The notes beneath the pieces are model-generated. The model was not told where the DNA came from. It made no database searches and worked only from the letters and a program-made list of their open reading frames with translations. A stretch of 64,000 bases of DNA from Scatophagus argus. Lineage: Eukaryota; Chordata; Actinopteri; Scatophagidae. Shown here piece by piece: positions 1-23,289 of this stretch (position 1 is its first letter; the number at the start of each line of letters is the position of its first letter). The stretch covers positions 20,551,001-20,615,000 of the forward strand of contig NC_058498.1 of NCBI RefSeq assembly GCF_020382885.2. The letters run 5' to 3'. The position numbers and the translations under genes were made by a program.

Positions 1-189
1 GCAGAGAAACACTAATTGTGGTTTGGGGGTTTAATAATCACAATACGGGTAAAGACAATCCAAAGTGTTTTGTTGCTCATGTTGATGTAGCACTGCACAT
101 ATGCATGCTGTGTGTTTACTTACAGACAATCACATAATCACACACATTGAGGGGGACTAACTTCTCCTGTCATGAAGCATAAGACTTAC

Positions 190-2626
190 CTTTTTAGCTC
201 CAGGGAACAAAATGGGAATGAACCTGAAATTCTTGCTTCCATTCTGGATGAACTCATTCTGAAGCTACATGGCACACATCAAGAAATAAACAAATTAAAA
301 TAACAAAAAAAAAAAAATCCTCAACAGATTTGAAAATGAATGTTCATGAATCAGTCCTGATTAGAACCTGTTTATGTATGTAGACGGTGTTGAAGGTCCT
401 CTCGTCGTTCTCCAGGCCAACAGGGGAGGCTGTCACTGTCTCATAGTACTTGGGACTGATGATGATGATGATCAGGTATTCTTTCTGGGTAGAGCAACAA
501 CACAACTGCTTGTTTTCAACCATGTTTTGCTATCACACTGCTTGATAAAACATGTTCACTCTTGCAGACAGAAATAAGAGCTCAAAGATGGTGCAAAGAT
601 TGTATCAACATTGTTTTAAGGTGTCTTCTCGCTCATCTTCTTCTTGTTATCAATGTTTAATGAAATTAGAAAGATATGATGGCAGACTGACCTCACTGAG
701 GTACCGCTCCATGAAGTCAATCTTGCTTATACTCCTGAACTGCTGCTCAAAAATATCAATCTGAAAAAAATAAAGATGTCAGTCAACAAGTGTCCAACAA
801 ATTACAGCCAACAAGAAAACAGCCAGACACACATAAATACACATGAAGTCCAAATGTGGCCTCTAACTTGTCGACATTTATTTTGCATGTTAGGGTAAGG
901 CATAAGTTAAATCCTGTCATGGCAAAATATAAACAGCTTCCCGGCAGAGCAGAGCAGCAGCAGTAACAGCTCCACTGGCAATAAACTCATTTGCCAGATC
1001 ACTTTCAAGGTAATTGTTATTATTATCCACTAAGAGTGGATGGAAAACTGAAATAACTGATATTGTTAGCTAATACCGTGTATTTCTTTTTTTAGAAAAT
1101 AAGTCCAAAAAGACATCAAACAAAGGGATTAACATCAGCTTTGACCCCATTATATCAGTCTTTGTAGGACAGTACAGTCCCTGTTAAACACATCCTGCGT
1201 CAAAACATAAAAAAACCCTCGTACATACATGCGTATCAAAGCCGTTGTGTCGCAGCAGAGCAACAAAGTTGATGATCTCATTAACGTGCTTGTCGTTGTC
1301 CGCTTCGTAAGTGACAAAGACCCTCCCTGTTTCAAGAGCAGTAAATAAATAATGAAAGCAGCGTACAGCAGCTCGGTCAAAAATCCGACTTTCTGCAGAT
1401 CTGCTGGTCAACACTTACTCTGCTCCAGAGAGAGCGGTGTGCTGTAAGCAGGGTTCTTCTCTTTAGCCGGAGCAATGTGGCCACTGTAGGGGAGTTAAAG
1501 CTCAGTTTCAATCACACTTTGAGACATGCAGCATGATGTGAGTGGCTCAAATAAGTCTATAAACTCACATTTGTGTGTATCCGGTTCCAGGAAGTCTACA
1601 ATCACCTGGATCTAAAGCAGAATAGAGAGAAAAAAAACACTTTCAGGCTTACTGCTTCTGATACTGCAGCAGGATGAACGCTAATTTATAGTAGTAATTT
1701 ATAGCTCCTAGCACACAGGATGTGCCTGTGTCGGAGCTGATAAACAGAGCTGCAGACTTACAGTACGGGCCACAAGCTGGGGGGTGTGGGGGCCACAGGG
1801 CCTTGTTGGCCACAGGCTGCCTGGTGAAGGCATCTACAGGGCACTGCGCACCGCAGGCAGCTTCCTGAGGCGGGTACGAGTACGGAGGCAACGTATGGTG
1901 GCACAAGTTAGCAGAAGGCGGGTTGGAGCACAGAGAGAAAGGCTGCTCTAAGCTGCTCATACTGATGCTGTGTCTGTCTGTCTGCCTGTCTGACAGGGAC
2001 TTGCAGCTATCTCCAGTACAGCTGGAGAAATCTTTCTGGCTCCCCGAGGATGGCAGGCTGTTGGGATATCCCGACCAGTTGCTGGCAAGGCTCGGGTGGA
2101 TCCAGGAGCCATCGACCTGGCTTGGGAAAGGAGTGGGCTGGCTGAATCCGGCAGGCAAGCTGCGGGGAAGCTGGTATGAGAAGTAGCTGGGGTCAGGCTG
2201 AGAGAGCGTGTGGCTGTGTTTGTGTTCCTGCTCTCTGTCCAGCCTCTGTCTGCTGAACAGGGAGTTAGCGGCGAGGGTGTCATGCTCTGCGAGGGTGCAG
2301 TAGCCATCAGGGTTAGAGTCCGGCTCGAGGATAAGGTTGGCTTCTCGCTCCACTGTGCTCATGGTCTCATCATCCTCCTCAGGCGTGTTGCGGTGGCTGT
2401 TAGGGTACCTCTTCGGCTCATAGACGTGACTGGGAGGATGAAAAAGATTTATTAGCATTAACATTCATTGAGATGAACGTTGGTCAAGAGCACCAGGGTG
2501 GTGGATCTGCCGTTTCACTCTAACTGCATTTGATTAGCAGCGCCTCTGTTGTCATGCTCACCTATTTGGTGCTGAAGCCGAGTAGACTGAAGTGGGCATC
2601 ATCATTGGGGCGCCTCCTCCTGACAT
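190..2626 (-). CDS. traf3ip2: TRAF3IP2 (Act1/CIKS) adaptor, C-terminus cut off by window edge
   Basis: Cytosolic adaptor and E3-type signalling protein that docks on IL-17 receptors through SEFIR-SEFIR contacts (family knowledge). Seven coding exons were read on the minus strand: 2626-2562 (start MSGGGAPMMMPT), 2429-1762 (Pro/Ser/Tyr-rich linker), 1611-1569, 1483-1419, 1326-1229, 760-692 and 484-368, then 264-190. Their phases join without a break into 400 residues. The SEFIR domain begins at RRVFVTYEADNDKHVNEI and continues through DIFEQQFRSISKIDFMERYL, YLIIIISPKYYE and NFRFIPILFPGAKK, which parallels human Act1 (KVFITY, MERYL, ISPKY, NFRFIPVLFPNAKK). No membrane segment is seen, which argues against an IL-17 receptor. 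The last exon (equivalent of human EHVPTWL onward) lies beyond base 1. The N-terminal linker is poorly conserved with human and shorter. 5' UTR exons and promoter, probably between 2650 and 3760, were not resolved. Confidence 0.9.
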
Positions 2627-4240
2627 CCATGTGTGTCTGATTTAAGCTGCGCCTAAAATTCTATTGAAGACATGAGTCATTTTAAAACAAAACTGGCCAG
2701 GAGAAATATCTCACTGAAAGTACAGTGGCTTCATTTGTGCATATTAACACACTAAGCTGTTAAGTTAGCCCTCAAGAGATTCATACAGCAAATTTTGAGA
2801 TCAGCCCACACTTCTGCTGCTGTCTTTTTGATTTGCACGTTTTAGTGCATGACAAAGCGTCTCCCACACAGGGGACTTTTCTCTAAATGTTTGGTGGTTA
2901 ATACTCGGGAGATGAATGAACTCACATGTAGGAATAAGGAAATGATGCTTCTCACTAACAGAAAGCAGACTCAGATGGAAAATCAAACCACAAAACTTCC
3001 AAAAGATAAAAATTTGTCTCTGGATTTCTGAGTAATTACGTTTGATTCACAGCTGCATCCCTTTGCTGTATGCGATATAGAAAAAAAATACGACACAGAA
3101 GAACTGAACTTTCGGGGTGACTTAAATTCACTTTTTCCATAACAGACTTTGTAACAGACCCAATATAACTCAGAGCTACTTAATATGAATTTAGGCTTGT
3201 AAAAGCTCAGTTTAGGTGGGTTTACCTTCCATCACGCCCCTGACAGTTCCTGTAAATGTAAATACACTCATTTAAAGCCTCTCTGTGGTCGTACACGTCG
3301 CTTTTTGCTAAAGCTGACCCAATTATCTCTCCAGCTACTTTTTATTTCGTGCGGACTTCGCGTATTTTTACGTGGGAAAGAAACAACAACTCCACTCATG
3401 AGCCTGTCTGAACACGTTTACGCTATAAGCGCCGTTTGTATAAATTGTAGCATTACCGACCTTTAACAGCTAGCTAGCTTCTAATTTCAGGAGTTATCAC
3501 GAAGTCTGCGGTTATATCTTACTCAGAACAGCCTCTGAACTACAGCTCATATAAATAGTGCTAACTGACCTGTGAACTATGTGTTAAAAGTGTTGAATAA
3601 AGGAGTCGCAAGCCTTAAACTACGTAGTCAACGCAAGTTATTTGTCAAAGTTAACAGGTAACATGTTGTTCAAGCCGAGCGTAATTACTTCACCGCAGCT
3701 GCTTCAGGTTCACGATCCTCCGTCAGGTATCTCAGCCTCCTCCCCCTCCGACAGTCACCGTCAAAGTTTGACCTTAAAAGGTAAAACCATCTAACGACTT
3801 TAATTTAGACAGAAATGTAAATTTGTCCTTTAATGCCGCTCGCCCAAGACAGATGAAAATATCATCGCTCAAGATCACTTTGGTCTTTATTTTTGCCGAA
3901 GAGCAGCGCCGCCCCGCTGACAGACTCCACCTTTTACCCACCGTGTGTGTGTGTACTACACTTCCTCCACACACACACACACACACACACATTTATTGCA
4001 CAAACCCTGGGGTTTCTACTGAGGCAAACGGTAAATCATCACAAACATCCGCACACACAAACCTCCAGACAGCACAGAGACGTGTTTATTTACCATTTCG
4101 CTCACGTAATGATGACAATAACTGTAAACTGTTCTCATTTGATATTTAGTGTATTTTCAAACAGCCAATCAAGTTCATTCAAGATTCATACAGTGGGATC
4201 ATTACAAAAAGGTGGGGGGGATTAAAAGCGAACCACAGTA
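2627..4240. other. Non-coding interval between chd1l 3' end and traf3ip2 start
   Basis: No coding exon was found. It should hold the traf3ip2 5' UTR exon(s) and promoter (a possible UTR splice acceptor lies just above 2640) and the chd1l 3' UTR. Both genes are on the minus strand, so they run head to tail within about 1.6 kb. A (CA)n run lies at 3968-3991. The ORFs around 3770-4330 are shadows of this simple repeat and of UTR sequence. Confidence 0.5.
3968..3991. repeat. (CA)n microsatellite
   Basis: Uninterrupted CA dinucleotide tract of about 24 bases, in the presumed chd1l 3' flank. Confidence 0.95.
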
Positions 4241-15017
<10,777 letters not shown>

Positions 15018-16634
15018 GTTTCCAGACCGTCAGGGCTAACACATGCACAAAACCCGCTGGACATGTACAGACAAGTGAGTCTTCAGTGTTGTCATGAAGT
15101 CCGACTTCACTTCCTGACTGGGTCACGTGAGGCTGGGAAAAAAGGTACGTCACAGAGCCTCGCGCCCTGTTGACAAACTATGACTCAGGTCAATTATTTT
15201 AAAAAATAGATTCAAAACAGGCGGAGAGCTTCCCGTACATTTGTGTTATATAAGCTGCGTTAGTGTATATTGCCGTCTGTCTTTGTACGCCATTACTGAA
15301 TGGGTTCTGTTTGTTGTTTTAAATGCACAGCGCTGTGGGGACATGTGCTTTCTCAGTGCAGTGTTAGGACAAGTAACGTACTGAGACCTTTTAAACAAGT
15401 TAAAGTCCACAGTTAATTTGAATTACGTTATGCACTCATATATATCATATTTTAGAAGCTAATCATAGTCATTGCTTGTAAAATATTGATATAATTCATA
15501 TAATTTACAGCTGTCAAATACATAAAGTGAAGGTAGAGTACTGTAATTTTCCTCTGAATTGCACTGAAGTAGAAGTATGTAGCATATAGCCGAAATACTA
15601 CATAAGGATAAAAGTACACTACTTAGGTAAATACTGTATACTTACTTTCCTAAGGATCTGGATATGGAAATATTCCAATACAAGAAAATAAAACAGATTT
15701 TAAAATGTTTGGCTTCACACTGTGTCACAGATAAATGTATCTATTTATACGAATGCTAAAAAGATAACACAGGTATCTTGCTGTAATTTTTAAATGCAGT
15801 CCACAACTGGATTATGTGATTATAGTCAGGGATGCAGGCCTAGCCAATAAGGTTTCACTGTCCTCAAACTCCTTGTTTTCTGTGCGTAGGACAGTAACTC
15901 ATTGATTACAGGCAGCTTGCAGGGTAACTCTGCCTTTTTTTCTCCACTGGTCTCCATCTTGAAATTGTGGGTGGATGCTCTGGTTCACTGTGGGTCTCTG
16001 GTCTGATGTCTGTGTCTGTCGCAGTTTCTGTATTTCTTTTCACTGTATTTATGGACACTTTCAATGTCCACAAATACACAATGCAACACAGCACGGACAG
16101 ATGTCACCATTATCTACAAGTTAATGTTATAATAAGGGAAAATATGCAGACATAATGAGAATAAATAAATAAATAATTGTTCTTGCAAACATGCTATATT
16201 TCAGTTTAGAGCCACCTGCTGCTTTCACGTCTCACATCTCGCCCCTCTCTGATCTTGCTGGCTCAAGCGTTCAGGCTGTGTCACACTTACATTAATCCTC
16301 TCAGCAATAAAAATAATGCTGTGTGTTCATTTACAAAACCATTAACACAGTCATTTATTACAAATATTTACACATATTACAAAGCACATGCTCATTTAAA
16401 AATTGGTAAAAGTAATCAATACATACCAAACATCAATCAGCTTAATAAATGAGCACAAAGAAGAAAAAGCAACATCTTCGGAGATAAAAACATAATGCAT
16501 GTATGTGCAGCGGGAGTCACAGGCCCTCCGAAGCAGAACCACGAGGAGGCCGTTTCAGTAACTTCAGGAAGAGACCTGCCCCTTTCTAAAAACTACTTCC
16601 AGCCAGGAGCCTCCATACAACCAAAGACGAGGCC
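15018..16634. other. Interval between chd1l start and sft2d2 end
   Basis: It carries the chd1l promoter/5' UTR just above 15017 and the sft2d2 3' UTR near 16300-16634 (minus-strand AATAAA candidate around 16350). A dispersed teleost repeat lies at about 15430-15655. No coding exon could be supported. The ORFs at 15906-16743 are shadows or chance. Confidence 0.5.
15430..15655 (-). repeat. Dispersed teleost repeat, copy A
   Basis: On the minus strand it reads with landmarks 'ttcagaggaaaattacagta' and 'gtatttgacagctgtaaatt', which resemble a very common teleost interspersed sequence. A second, opposite-strand copy with the same 'cta(c/t)...cttctactt...ttcagaggaaaat' order lies at about 24490-24665. 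Class is unknown to me; no TIRs or target-site duplication were located. Confidence 0.55.
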
Positions 16635-18366
16635 TCAGATGAAGACCGCCACCAGCCGCATTATTGCATCTCTGAAAAGTAATTTACATAAATCATTTGA
16701 CAGGGTACAAAGAACTGAACATTTCTGCTCCCAATCTGAATAAATGTTCAAAGGACAAACCTCACAAAGGGGATGTACGACAGACTGTACCTGCAAACAA
16801 ACAACATTTTAAGTCACAATTTGATATTCATTTCATACTAAAAATCCATGAAAAGAAACTGTGACTCACCAGGAGAACGACAACACTTGCAAGATGCAAA
16901 ATAACAAAGCGAGTCCAAAGTTCTTCCACTATAAGAGAAAAATGCAACTGCTGGCTAAGAGAGCTGGAACTTAATCACCACTGTAGCAAGTTCTTGTAAG
17001 TGATCAGAAATCTCTTTTCCTGCTAAGGTCACTCACCCAGAAGGCTGCGCAGAGAGTCAGCACAAGGCACGTCTAGAGTGATGATGGGACAAATCACAGC
17101 ATGGATTATTTTATAACATCCTGGATGGTGTTTGCCTTCAGTATTTTGAAATTCAAAATACTCTGACAGTATTTTGAATTTCAGGTTGTGAACTCAGATA
17201 CAGTGCCTTTATTCCTTTTTAAATAGAAATCTGAGCAGGTGGAGTTTGTCTCGCTTGAATTTTTCATTCATTCAATTTAACCCATTAATATCCATGATGG
17301 AATTTTATCATTTCCTCTTTACAGCATTTACTAAGTTAAGTCCATTGAAATCTTTCAAATTGGTCGAAGTATGAGGTTACAGCTTTTTCTTAATATTTAA
17401 ATTAACGTTAGAAAAATGTTTGGGTTTTTTGGGTTTTTTTTTTTACATTTTTCAACAAAGAAAAAAAATAGGTTTTTCTTCAATATGGCCTACTAATTGT
17501 TAATCATATCCAAGCTAAGGAATTTTGTGCACTCACAATCATAATTGTGGTGGCCAGAGCTCTTGTCTTGTCACACATCCTTTTCAACTGCTTCACTGGC
17601 CCCATCAGAAACATGGTGCTATTAGACAGGAACAGAGAATAAAAAAATCAGTCATAATAGTCAATGAAAGTCTGTATTCAGTATGTGCACATTAGCTACC
17701 CTCACAGCATATACAATACAAAGTCCTCCTCAACTTAAAATGACATGACAATTTCATCAGCAGCTGCCTGAGTCTGATGAGCTCTCAGTGTGGTGGACTC
17801 TGACCTGCACAGAGCACAGATGTTTCCGAAAGTGTAAAACACAATGAAGAGAGTCAGGCCAATCTTGGGGATGAAGAGCACACACACTCCCTGCATACAG
17901 ACATGAAAAGGGATGAAGAGTGATTGGTGGTTTTCTCACACATCCGTAAACTCATCTGAATGTGGCACTTTAAGGCACGGTAGGTACGCGCAATTGACAT
18001 CATATCTGCAACATTCTTCAGGGCAAGAAGAACCAGTAAGGCCACATCGGCTCTGTATGCACTCTTCCTTGTTGTGTGGAGCACAACACAAGAAAAGGAG
18101 ATTATCATAGACATTAGAACAGATCCTTACCAAAATTGTGCATGCGGCCCCCACCACAAAGCAGGCGATGAATCCCTTCACACGTGTGCCCCAGCCTAAA
18201 GTAGAGGCTTCATTTACCGTCTGTATTAACACAGTGTAATCAATTAATACCTCAGCTGAGTTTATTGTACAAACAGTGCCGGTTAAAGCCGATGTTTTAC
18301 CTCTAAAATGGTTCGGTCATCTCTGCGGGACTCCTCGCCGCTTAAAACCGATTTTAATTTATCCAT
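16635..18366 (-). CDS. sft2d2: SFT2 domain-containing vesicle transport protein 2
   Basis: Small four-pass Golgi membrane protein of the yeast Sft2/Got1 class, implicated in endosome-to-Golgi vesicle fusion (family knowledge). Eight exons join in phase: 18366-18301 (MDKLKSVLSGEES), 18220-18131, 17890-17805, 17618-17537, 17072-17037, 16928-16870, 16790-16761 and 16671-16635. The total is 161 residues; human SFT2D2 has 160. Diagnostic segments are GWGTRVKGFIACFVVGAACTI (TM1 start), FIVFYTFGNIC, STMFLMGPVKQLKRM and WYSLSYIPFVRDAI. The start MDKLK and the GFIACF motif favour SFT2D2 over SFT2D1. The start codon lies in a small GC-richer patch (18300-18480) that is a likely promoter. The short 30- and 36-base exons are easily missed by gene finders. 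Confidence 0.95.
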
Positions 18367-20504
18367 AGCTGCACAATCGACTGGACTAGAGAAGAAATCT
18401 GGTTGTTTCCTGGAGCGAAGGGGATAATTTGCCGATTTCCTCAAATTTGCGAGGATGGACAGCACCGTCACGTGGTTGCTGTCGGGCAGGCTTACCTGAA
18501 CAGGTGCAGCAGAGAGGTCTCACTCTGATCTGTATTTCTACAGCCACGCTAATCAAGGGTAGCACACAACAGGAAGTTCACCAACCTCATCTAGATTATA
18601 TAGAGTTCTAACAAATTTTATGAAAATTAGAATTCAGTCCCAAAATATTTCAACTAATTTTAGACATATTAGTTTACGAGTATTTTCTTTATCTGTACTA
18701 TCCACTTACTGTGCTTATAATAAACTGATGAGCAGTGAACACAAAAAATAATCAGCAACTATTTTGATTATGGATTTATCGTAAAAGTAATTTTTATACT
18801 ACAATACAAAACATTCAAAAGATTTTCACATATATCTTATTTATGTGATAATTAAGTGAATATCTATATTTTTGGACTGTTAAACATGTGATTGACATTT
18901 TTGTTATTTTCTGACATTTTATACTTTATTTTTTAATTAATCAAGCACACTGACAATAACAATAACCGTTAGGATCAGGTCTAACTATATTAGCTGCAGT
19001 TGTTTCAGGTTTGAAGGATACCAGGGTAGTTGTTCCGGCCCAAGGATATTGGTAGGAAAGCAAGCTCCGTTCGTAAAGCCAACGCTGCAGACACGGATCA
19101 CGTTTTCAAGAACTGAGTGATTTGTCTTCCTTAACACAGACGATCTTTGTTGATGCCTGTTGTCAGTAGACCTGTACTGTTTTGTGCAGTCCTGAGCCTG
19201 CAGAGCAGTTTATTAGAAATGTGAATCTCTGCCTCCTGCTGGGATGATTTGTTTTATGTTTTATCATTTAGTGTTGATGTGAGATTTTACAAATATAGAA
19301 ATGGGACATATCATTTTAGAGTGACACATACACCATAGATACAAAAGTATTGGGGCACCTCACTAGTACATCACCTGGGACTTCAGTTGCAGCAGCTTTG
19401 CAGCTTCTAGGAAGGCTATCCACAAGATTTGTTGTGTTTCTGTGGGAATTTTTGCTCATTCATGCAGTAGAAGATTTGTGAGATCAGGCACTGATGTTGG
19501 ACCAAAAGGCCTGGCTCACAATTTCTGTTCCAGTTCATCCCAAAGTTGCTGGATGAGGTTGAGGTCAGGACTCTGTATGGGCCAGTCAAGTTCTTCCACA
19601 CCAAACTCATCCAGCCATGTCTTTATGGACTTTGCTTTGTGCACTGGGACACAGTCATGCTGGAATAGAAAAGGTTCTTCACCAAACTGTTGCCACAAAG
19701 TTGGAAGCATAGCATTGTCCAACATGTCTTAGTATGCTGAAGCATTAAGATTTCTCCTCACTGGAAAAAAGGTCCGAGCCCAACCCCTGAAAAGCAGCCC
19801 CATAAAGAGGTGTGTCTGGATACTTTCATCTATATAGTGTACATGATTTTGGTCATGTCACAGTGTCTGACAAAAGCAAAACTGATGTGCCAAACTGAAT
19901 AAATACTGCAAAAATGAAGACAATAGCAACCATAATAACGTGTAATTATGTCATACAGAAAAATCTAAACAACTTTAATAACATTTGTGTTTTTTGGTAG
20001 TTCTGTTAGATTCAGGTGATAACTCTATGTCCTTATATTATGAAACAAAAAAGCCACTTAAAATGCATGCATTCAAGTTAAATATGTTGTATGATGATGA
20101 TGATGATGACTGTTTTCACCATGAGTTGCCACTACTGGACACCAACATGTCTGACAAGAAAAGTTTGGTGAGTCAAATGAGAAACATGCAAACAACAAAA
20201 AGTTTTCCCTTATGAGTTCATGAGTGTGCAAATGAATAGTGAAGAAAATGATATGGCAGACTACATGAAAAGACTTAGGCCACAGTAAAATAAATAGCAA
20301 TTAACAATGAGAGTAAGGCTTATTGGGGTTTACATTTGATTAAATAAGGCAGAGGTAGAGATATATTTGTAAAGCATCCAGAAACACGTCCTTATCCCTT
20401 CTCTGTCTGCATGCTTTGCTTCTAGTTATCCTAATGCTGGAACTGCTAACATCATATCCCTGATTTAATTGTGATGTACTTGAGTGGGTGTACAACAGTC
20501 CTCT
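18367..20504. other. Intergenic interval sft2d2-tmem45a
   Basis: The sft2d2 promoter is expected just above 18366, and the tmem45a 3' UTR just below 20505. Between them is AT-rich sequence with a degraded Tc1-like element (19329-19841) and a short (ATG)n run near 20093. No other gene is supported. Confidence 0.55.
19329..19841 (-). mobile_element. Deleted Tc1/mariner-like transposon
   Basis: Both ends carry imperfect inverted repeats of about 32 bases: 'tacaccatagatacaaaagt' at the left, and the complement of the right end reads 'tacactatatagatgaaagt'. The ends sit at TA. The minus strand encodes C-terminal transposase (NAMLPTLWQQFGEEPFLFQH, DCVPVHKAKSIKTWLDEFG, SPDLNLIQQLWDELEQ). The QHD aspartate is present, but the usual NPIE third catalytic motif reads NLIQ, so the acidic residue is lost. 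The N-terminal DNA-binding part is missing and the frame is interrupted. It is an inactive relic. Confidence 0.8.
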
Positions 20505-23289
20505 TCATAAAATCTCATCTTCTGACTCTGGATCCCTCTCTCTGGGCTTCAGAAGTCCCATTTCCATTGGAGGAGTCCTCTTCAGTCTGGAGCGAACCAC
20601 ACTACAGACAGAGGACAGCAAACACCAGAGTCACACCCACACATAAACTATTAATCCCAGTGTGGATTACACATACAAGACTTCCAGGGTGAAAAAAACA
20701 GAAGCACCCAAGAGGATTCTTACCAGCTGACGGTGCAATAGAGTACGCTCACAACGAGCATGGCGAAGGCGAGGTGCCAGGAGTAACACATGGTGATGAA
20801 CATCACATTGTTATGATCCTTTAGGTCCCAGTCAGGGCCACGGGGAGGATACAGCACAAAGCCAATCTGTGGCCAAAGAGCAAGTAACGTCAGGAGTTAT
20901 GAAGCACTGCCATAAACCTCTGCTCTGACATGCACACATTCAGATTTACCTGCCAGAACCAGCTTCCCTGCAGGAGGGTGAGGGTGCAGCGCAGCAGCTC
21001 CAGAAGGATGTTACCTCTGTGGAAGACCTCCAGAAAGGCAATAAGAGCAGTGCCAAAGACAGCATAGAGAAGCAGCTGATGTACATGGACGTCCAGCATG
21101 CTCCTGCCATGGAGATGATAGAGGAAAAGAAATCCTGCCGAAACAAACAGACAGACATGAATGGAAAAATAGTTGAGAAAAGTGGAGTAAAATGTGTTTT
21201 CTTCCAGCTATCACTTTGTTAGGAGCAAATGTATTGTATTTGTATTGTATTTCTAAATGTATTTCTTACATCCATCCATCCATTTTCTATACCGCTTATC
21301 CGTCAGGGTCGCGGGGGAGCTGGAGCCTATCCCAGCTGACTACGGGCGAGAGGCGGGGTTCACCCTGGACTGGTCACCAGTCAATCACAGGGCCAACACA
21401 CAAAGACAGACAACCACACACTCTCACACTCACACCTAGGGGCAATGTAGAGTAGCCAATTAACCTAATGTGCATGTTTTTGGTATTGTGGGAGGAAGCC
21501 GGAGTACCCGGAGAAAACCCACGCAGGCACAGGTATTTCTTACAAATAATCTGTATTTAATAAAAAAAAGTAAAATGATTATAAGGTTTGCTATTACTTC
21601 ATTAAAAGCAATCTGCACCTGATATGACTGGAATATCTACATAATTATTAGTTAATAATATTAGTTATTAATAATTTCTGGGTAATTAAGGCAATGAGCC
21701 ACACACAGTCTGAAGAAGAGCCTCTGGCCTGAAACATCACGCAGCAAATACAAGTCCTTCAAACAGGAGCTTTTGGTGTGCAGATGTATCCAACTTTTTC
21801 CTTTGTTAATTTGACATCTGTGAATTTCTGCCAAACGACATCTTGACTGCATTTTTATTTTTCATATAACCATGTTATAAGACAAATGGTCCTTTGAGCT
21901 ACTAAAAATGTCGATATTGGACATACTATTTGTCCATGGTCTAAATGAGTGTTTCCCACCATGGGAACCATAGGGATTACTTCTGCATTTACCAGGGGGA
22001 AAATGGAAATATTGTGGTGAAGCTCAACTAATATGAAAAAAATCCCATTACAGTATGGGATAGCCAGTAAAGGGATCGAGTTCAAACCCATAAACCTTTC
22101 TGACCCACTCAGTATCTGCACTCAGCTGTTTTTATAACTTTAAATAACTAATTAAAACCAAACCTATCAGAAAAATGAAGGTACAGCAGTGTGACAAGTA
22201 CTACCTAAAATTACAGAAACCACCTTTGGGAAAAATTTAATTGATGTGTATTTTGAGTTTTTAGTTTGGTCCATGTCTCCTCTGTTAACATGGGGGGGTT
22301 AATAACTAAAAGTGAAGCCAGCCACCAGGGGATGATCAAGTGGCTTTGGCTTCACTTTTGGGGTGATCTTATCCAGCTTTATTTTACCATCAATGCTTGA
22401 AACAGTTAAATAGTAGCTAAAAATAATGAAAACACAGTTGCGAGTGAGTATACAGTTGCAGTTAAAGTAATGGATGGTCAAACTAGACAAATTAATGGAT
22501 AAATAGCTAGCTTAGAGTGTTGAACATCTTTAAAAATATTTTTAACATTGTTCAGTTTAGGACAAAATGAAAACATTTGGAACCTGATGGGTGGCGTTGA
22601 TGAGGTGTACTTGAGTTCATCTGAAATTTTTTTCTTACCTTCATTAAAGAAAGCAATAGCCAGCATTAACCTATCCAGTGCCAGTGGAGCAGCCTCTGTG
22701 CTGTGGATGATCAGAGAGACCGTCCCAGCCAGGCCAAAGAACAGATACATGGTGGAATGTTGCCAGTTCATCAGATCTTCCCAGTGTTTCTCTGCAAAGT
22801 CATACAACTGGAGTCTTGGTCCATTTGCCACAAACTGCTCTGCCAGCATCCCTGCATGGCACAGTAGAGAAAACACTCAGATCTCCTTAATTAAAGAGCG
22901 AATACTGTAAACGTTTATTTGTGTCATACTCGACTCACACATCATGCACAGTCATTAAAGGTTATACTTTTAAATTGCTTTGGTGTGTGATGGATTTATC
23001 CTCCTCGAGCAGTGGTTTTACACAAGTTTGCATCGCTAACAGTTTTTGTCTTCTCCCAGTCATGTTTGCAAGTGAACTGAAAGATCTACTTACCAACAAA
23101 AGAGAAGAAGAGTATGACAGAGCTTTCGATGATCTCCAGGCGGCGCTGTAAGGCTCTGCTGGCCAGCCGACTGGAACCTATGTTCTTGTTCCTGCGGGTG
23201 GCGTGCCAGAGAGAGTATTTTCCTGTCCACCAGATCCCAGCTACCAGGAAAAAGCTTCCAGGGAGCGCGTGGCCCTTGAAGCTTCCCAT
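20505..23289 (-). CDS. tmem45a: Transmembrane protein 45A-like (DUF716)
   Basis: Multi-pass membrane protein of the TMEM45 family, molecular function poorly known. Five coding exons join in phase: 23289-23094 ([15 protein letters not shown]), 22851-22639, 21134-20950, 20866-20724 and 20601-20505. They give 277 residues; human TMEM45A has 275. Landmarks are [67 protein letters not shown] and [14 protein letters not shown]. The C-terminus [20 protein letters not shown] with an ESEDE acidic end resembles TMEM45A (SRLKR...GLLK...ESEEE) more than TMEM45B, and the neighbouring genes are those of human TMEM45A. A splice acceptor lies 12 bases above the ATG, so a 5' UTR exon lies upstream, plausibly in the GC-rich patch at 25.6-26.0 kb. 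Confidence 0.9.
21271..21532 (-). mobile_element. 5'-truncated SINE (GATG-tailed) with 12-bp target-site duplication
   Basis: On the minus strand it ends in a GGATGGATGGATG tail after 'agcggtatagaaaatggatg'. The body matches the full copy at 55363-55742, but the tRNA-like head is missing. It is bracketed by the identical 12-mer 'gtatttcttaca' at 21259-21270 and 21533-21544, the mark of retrotransposition. It sits in a tmem45a intron. Confidence 0.85.

Noticed and set aside
3770-4150. Overlapping ORFs with His-Thr and Val-Cys repeats
   Set aside because: Both are translations of the (CA)n microsatellite.
22299-22490. Minus-strand ORF near '[19 protein letters not shown]'
   Set aside because: Lies in a tmem45a intron. 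It may be a repeat remnant, but no family could be recognised.
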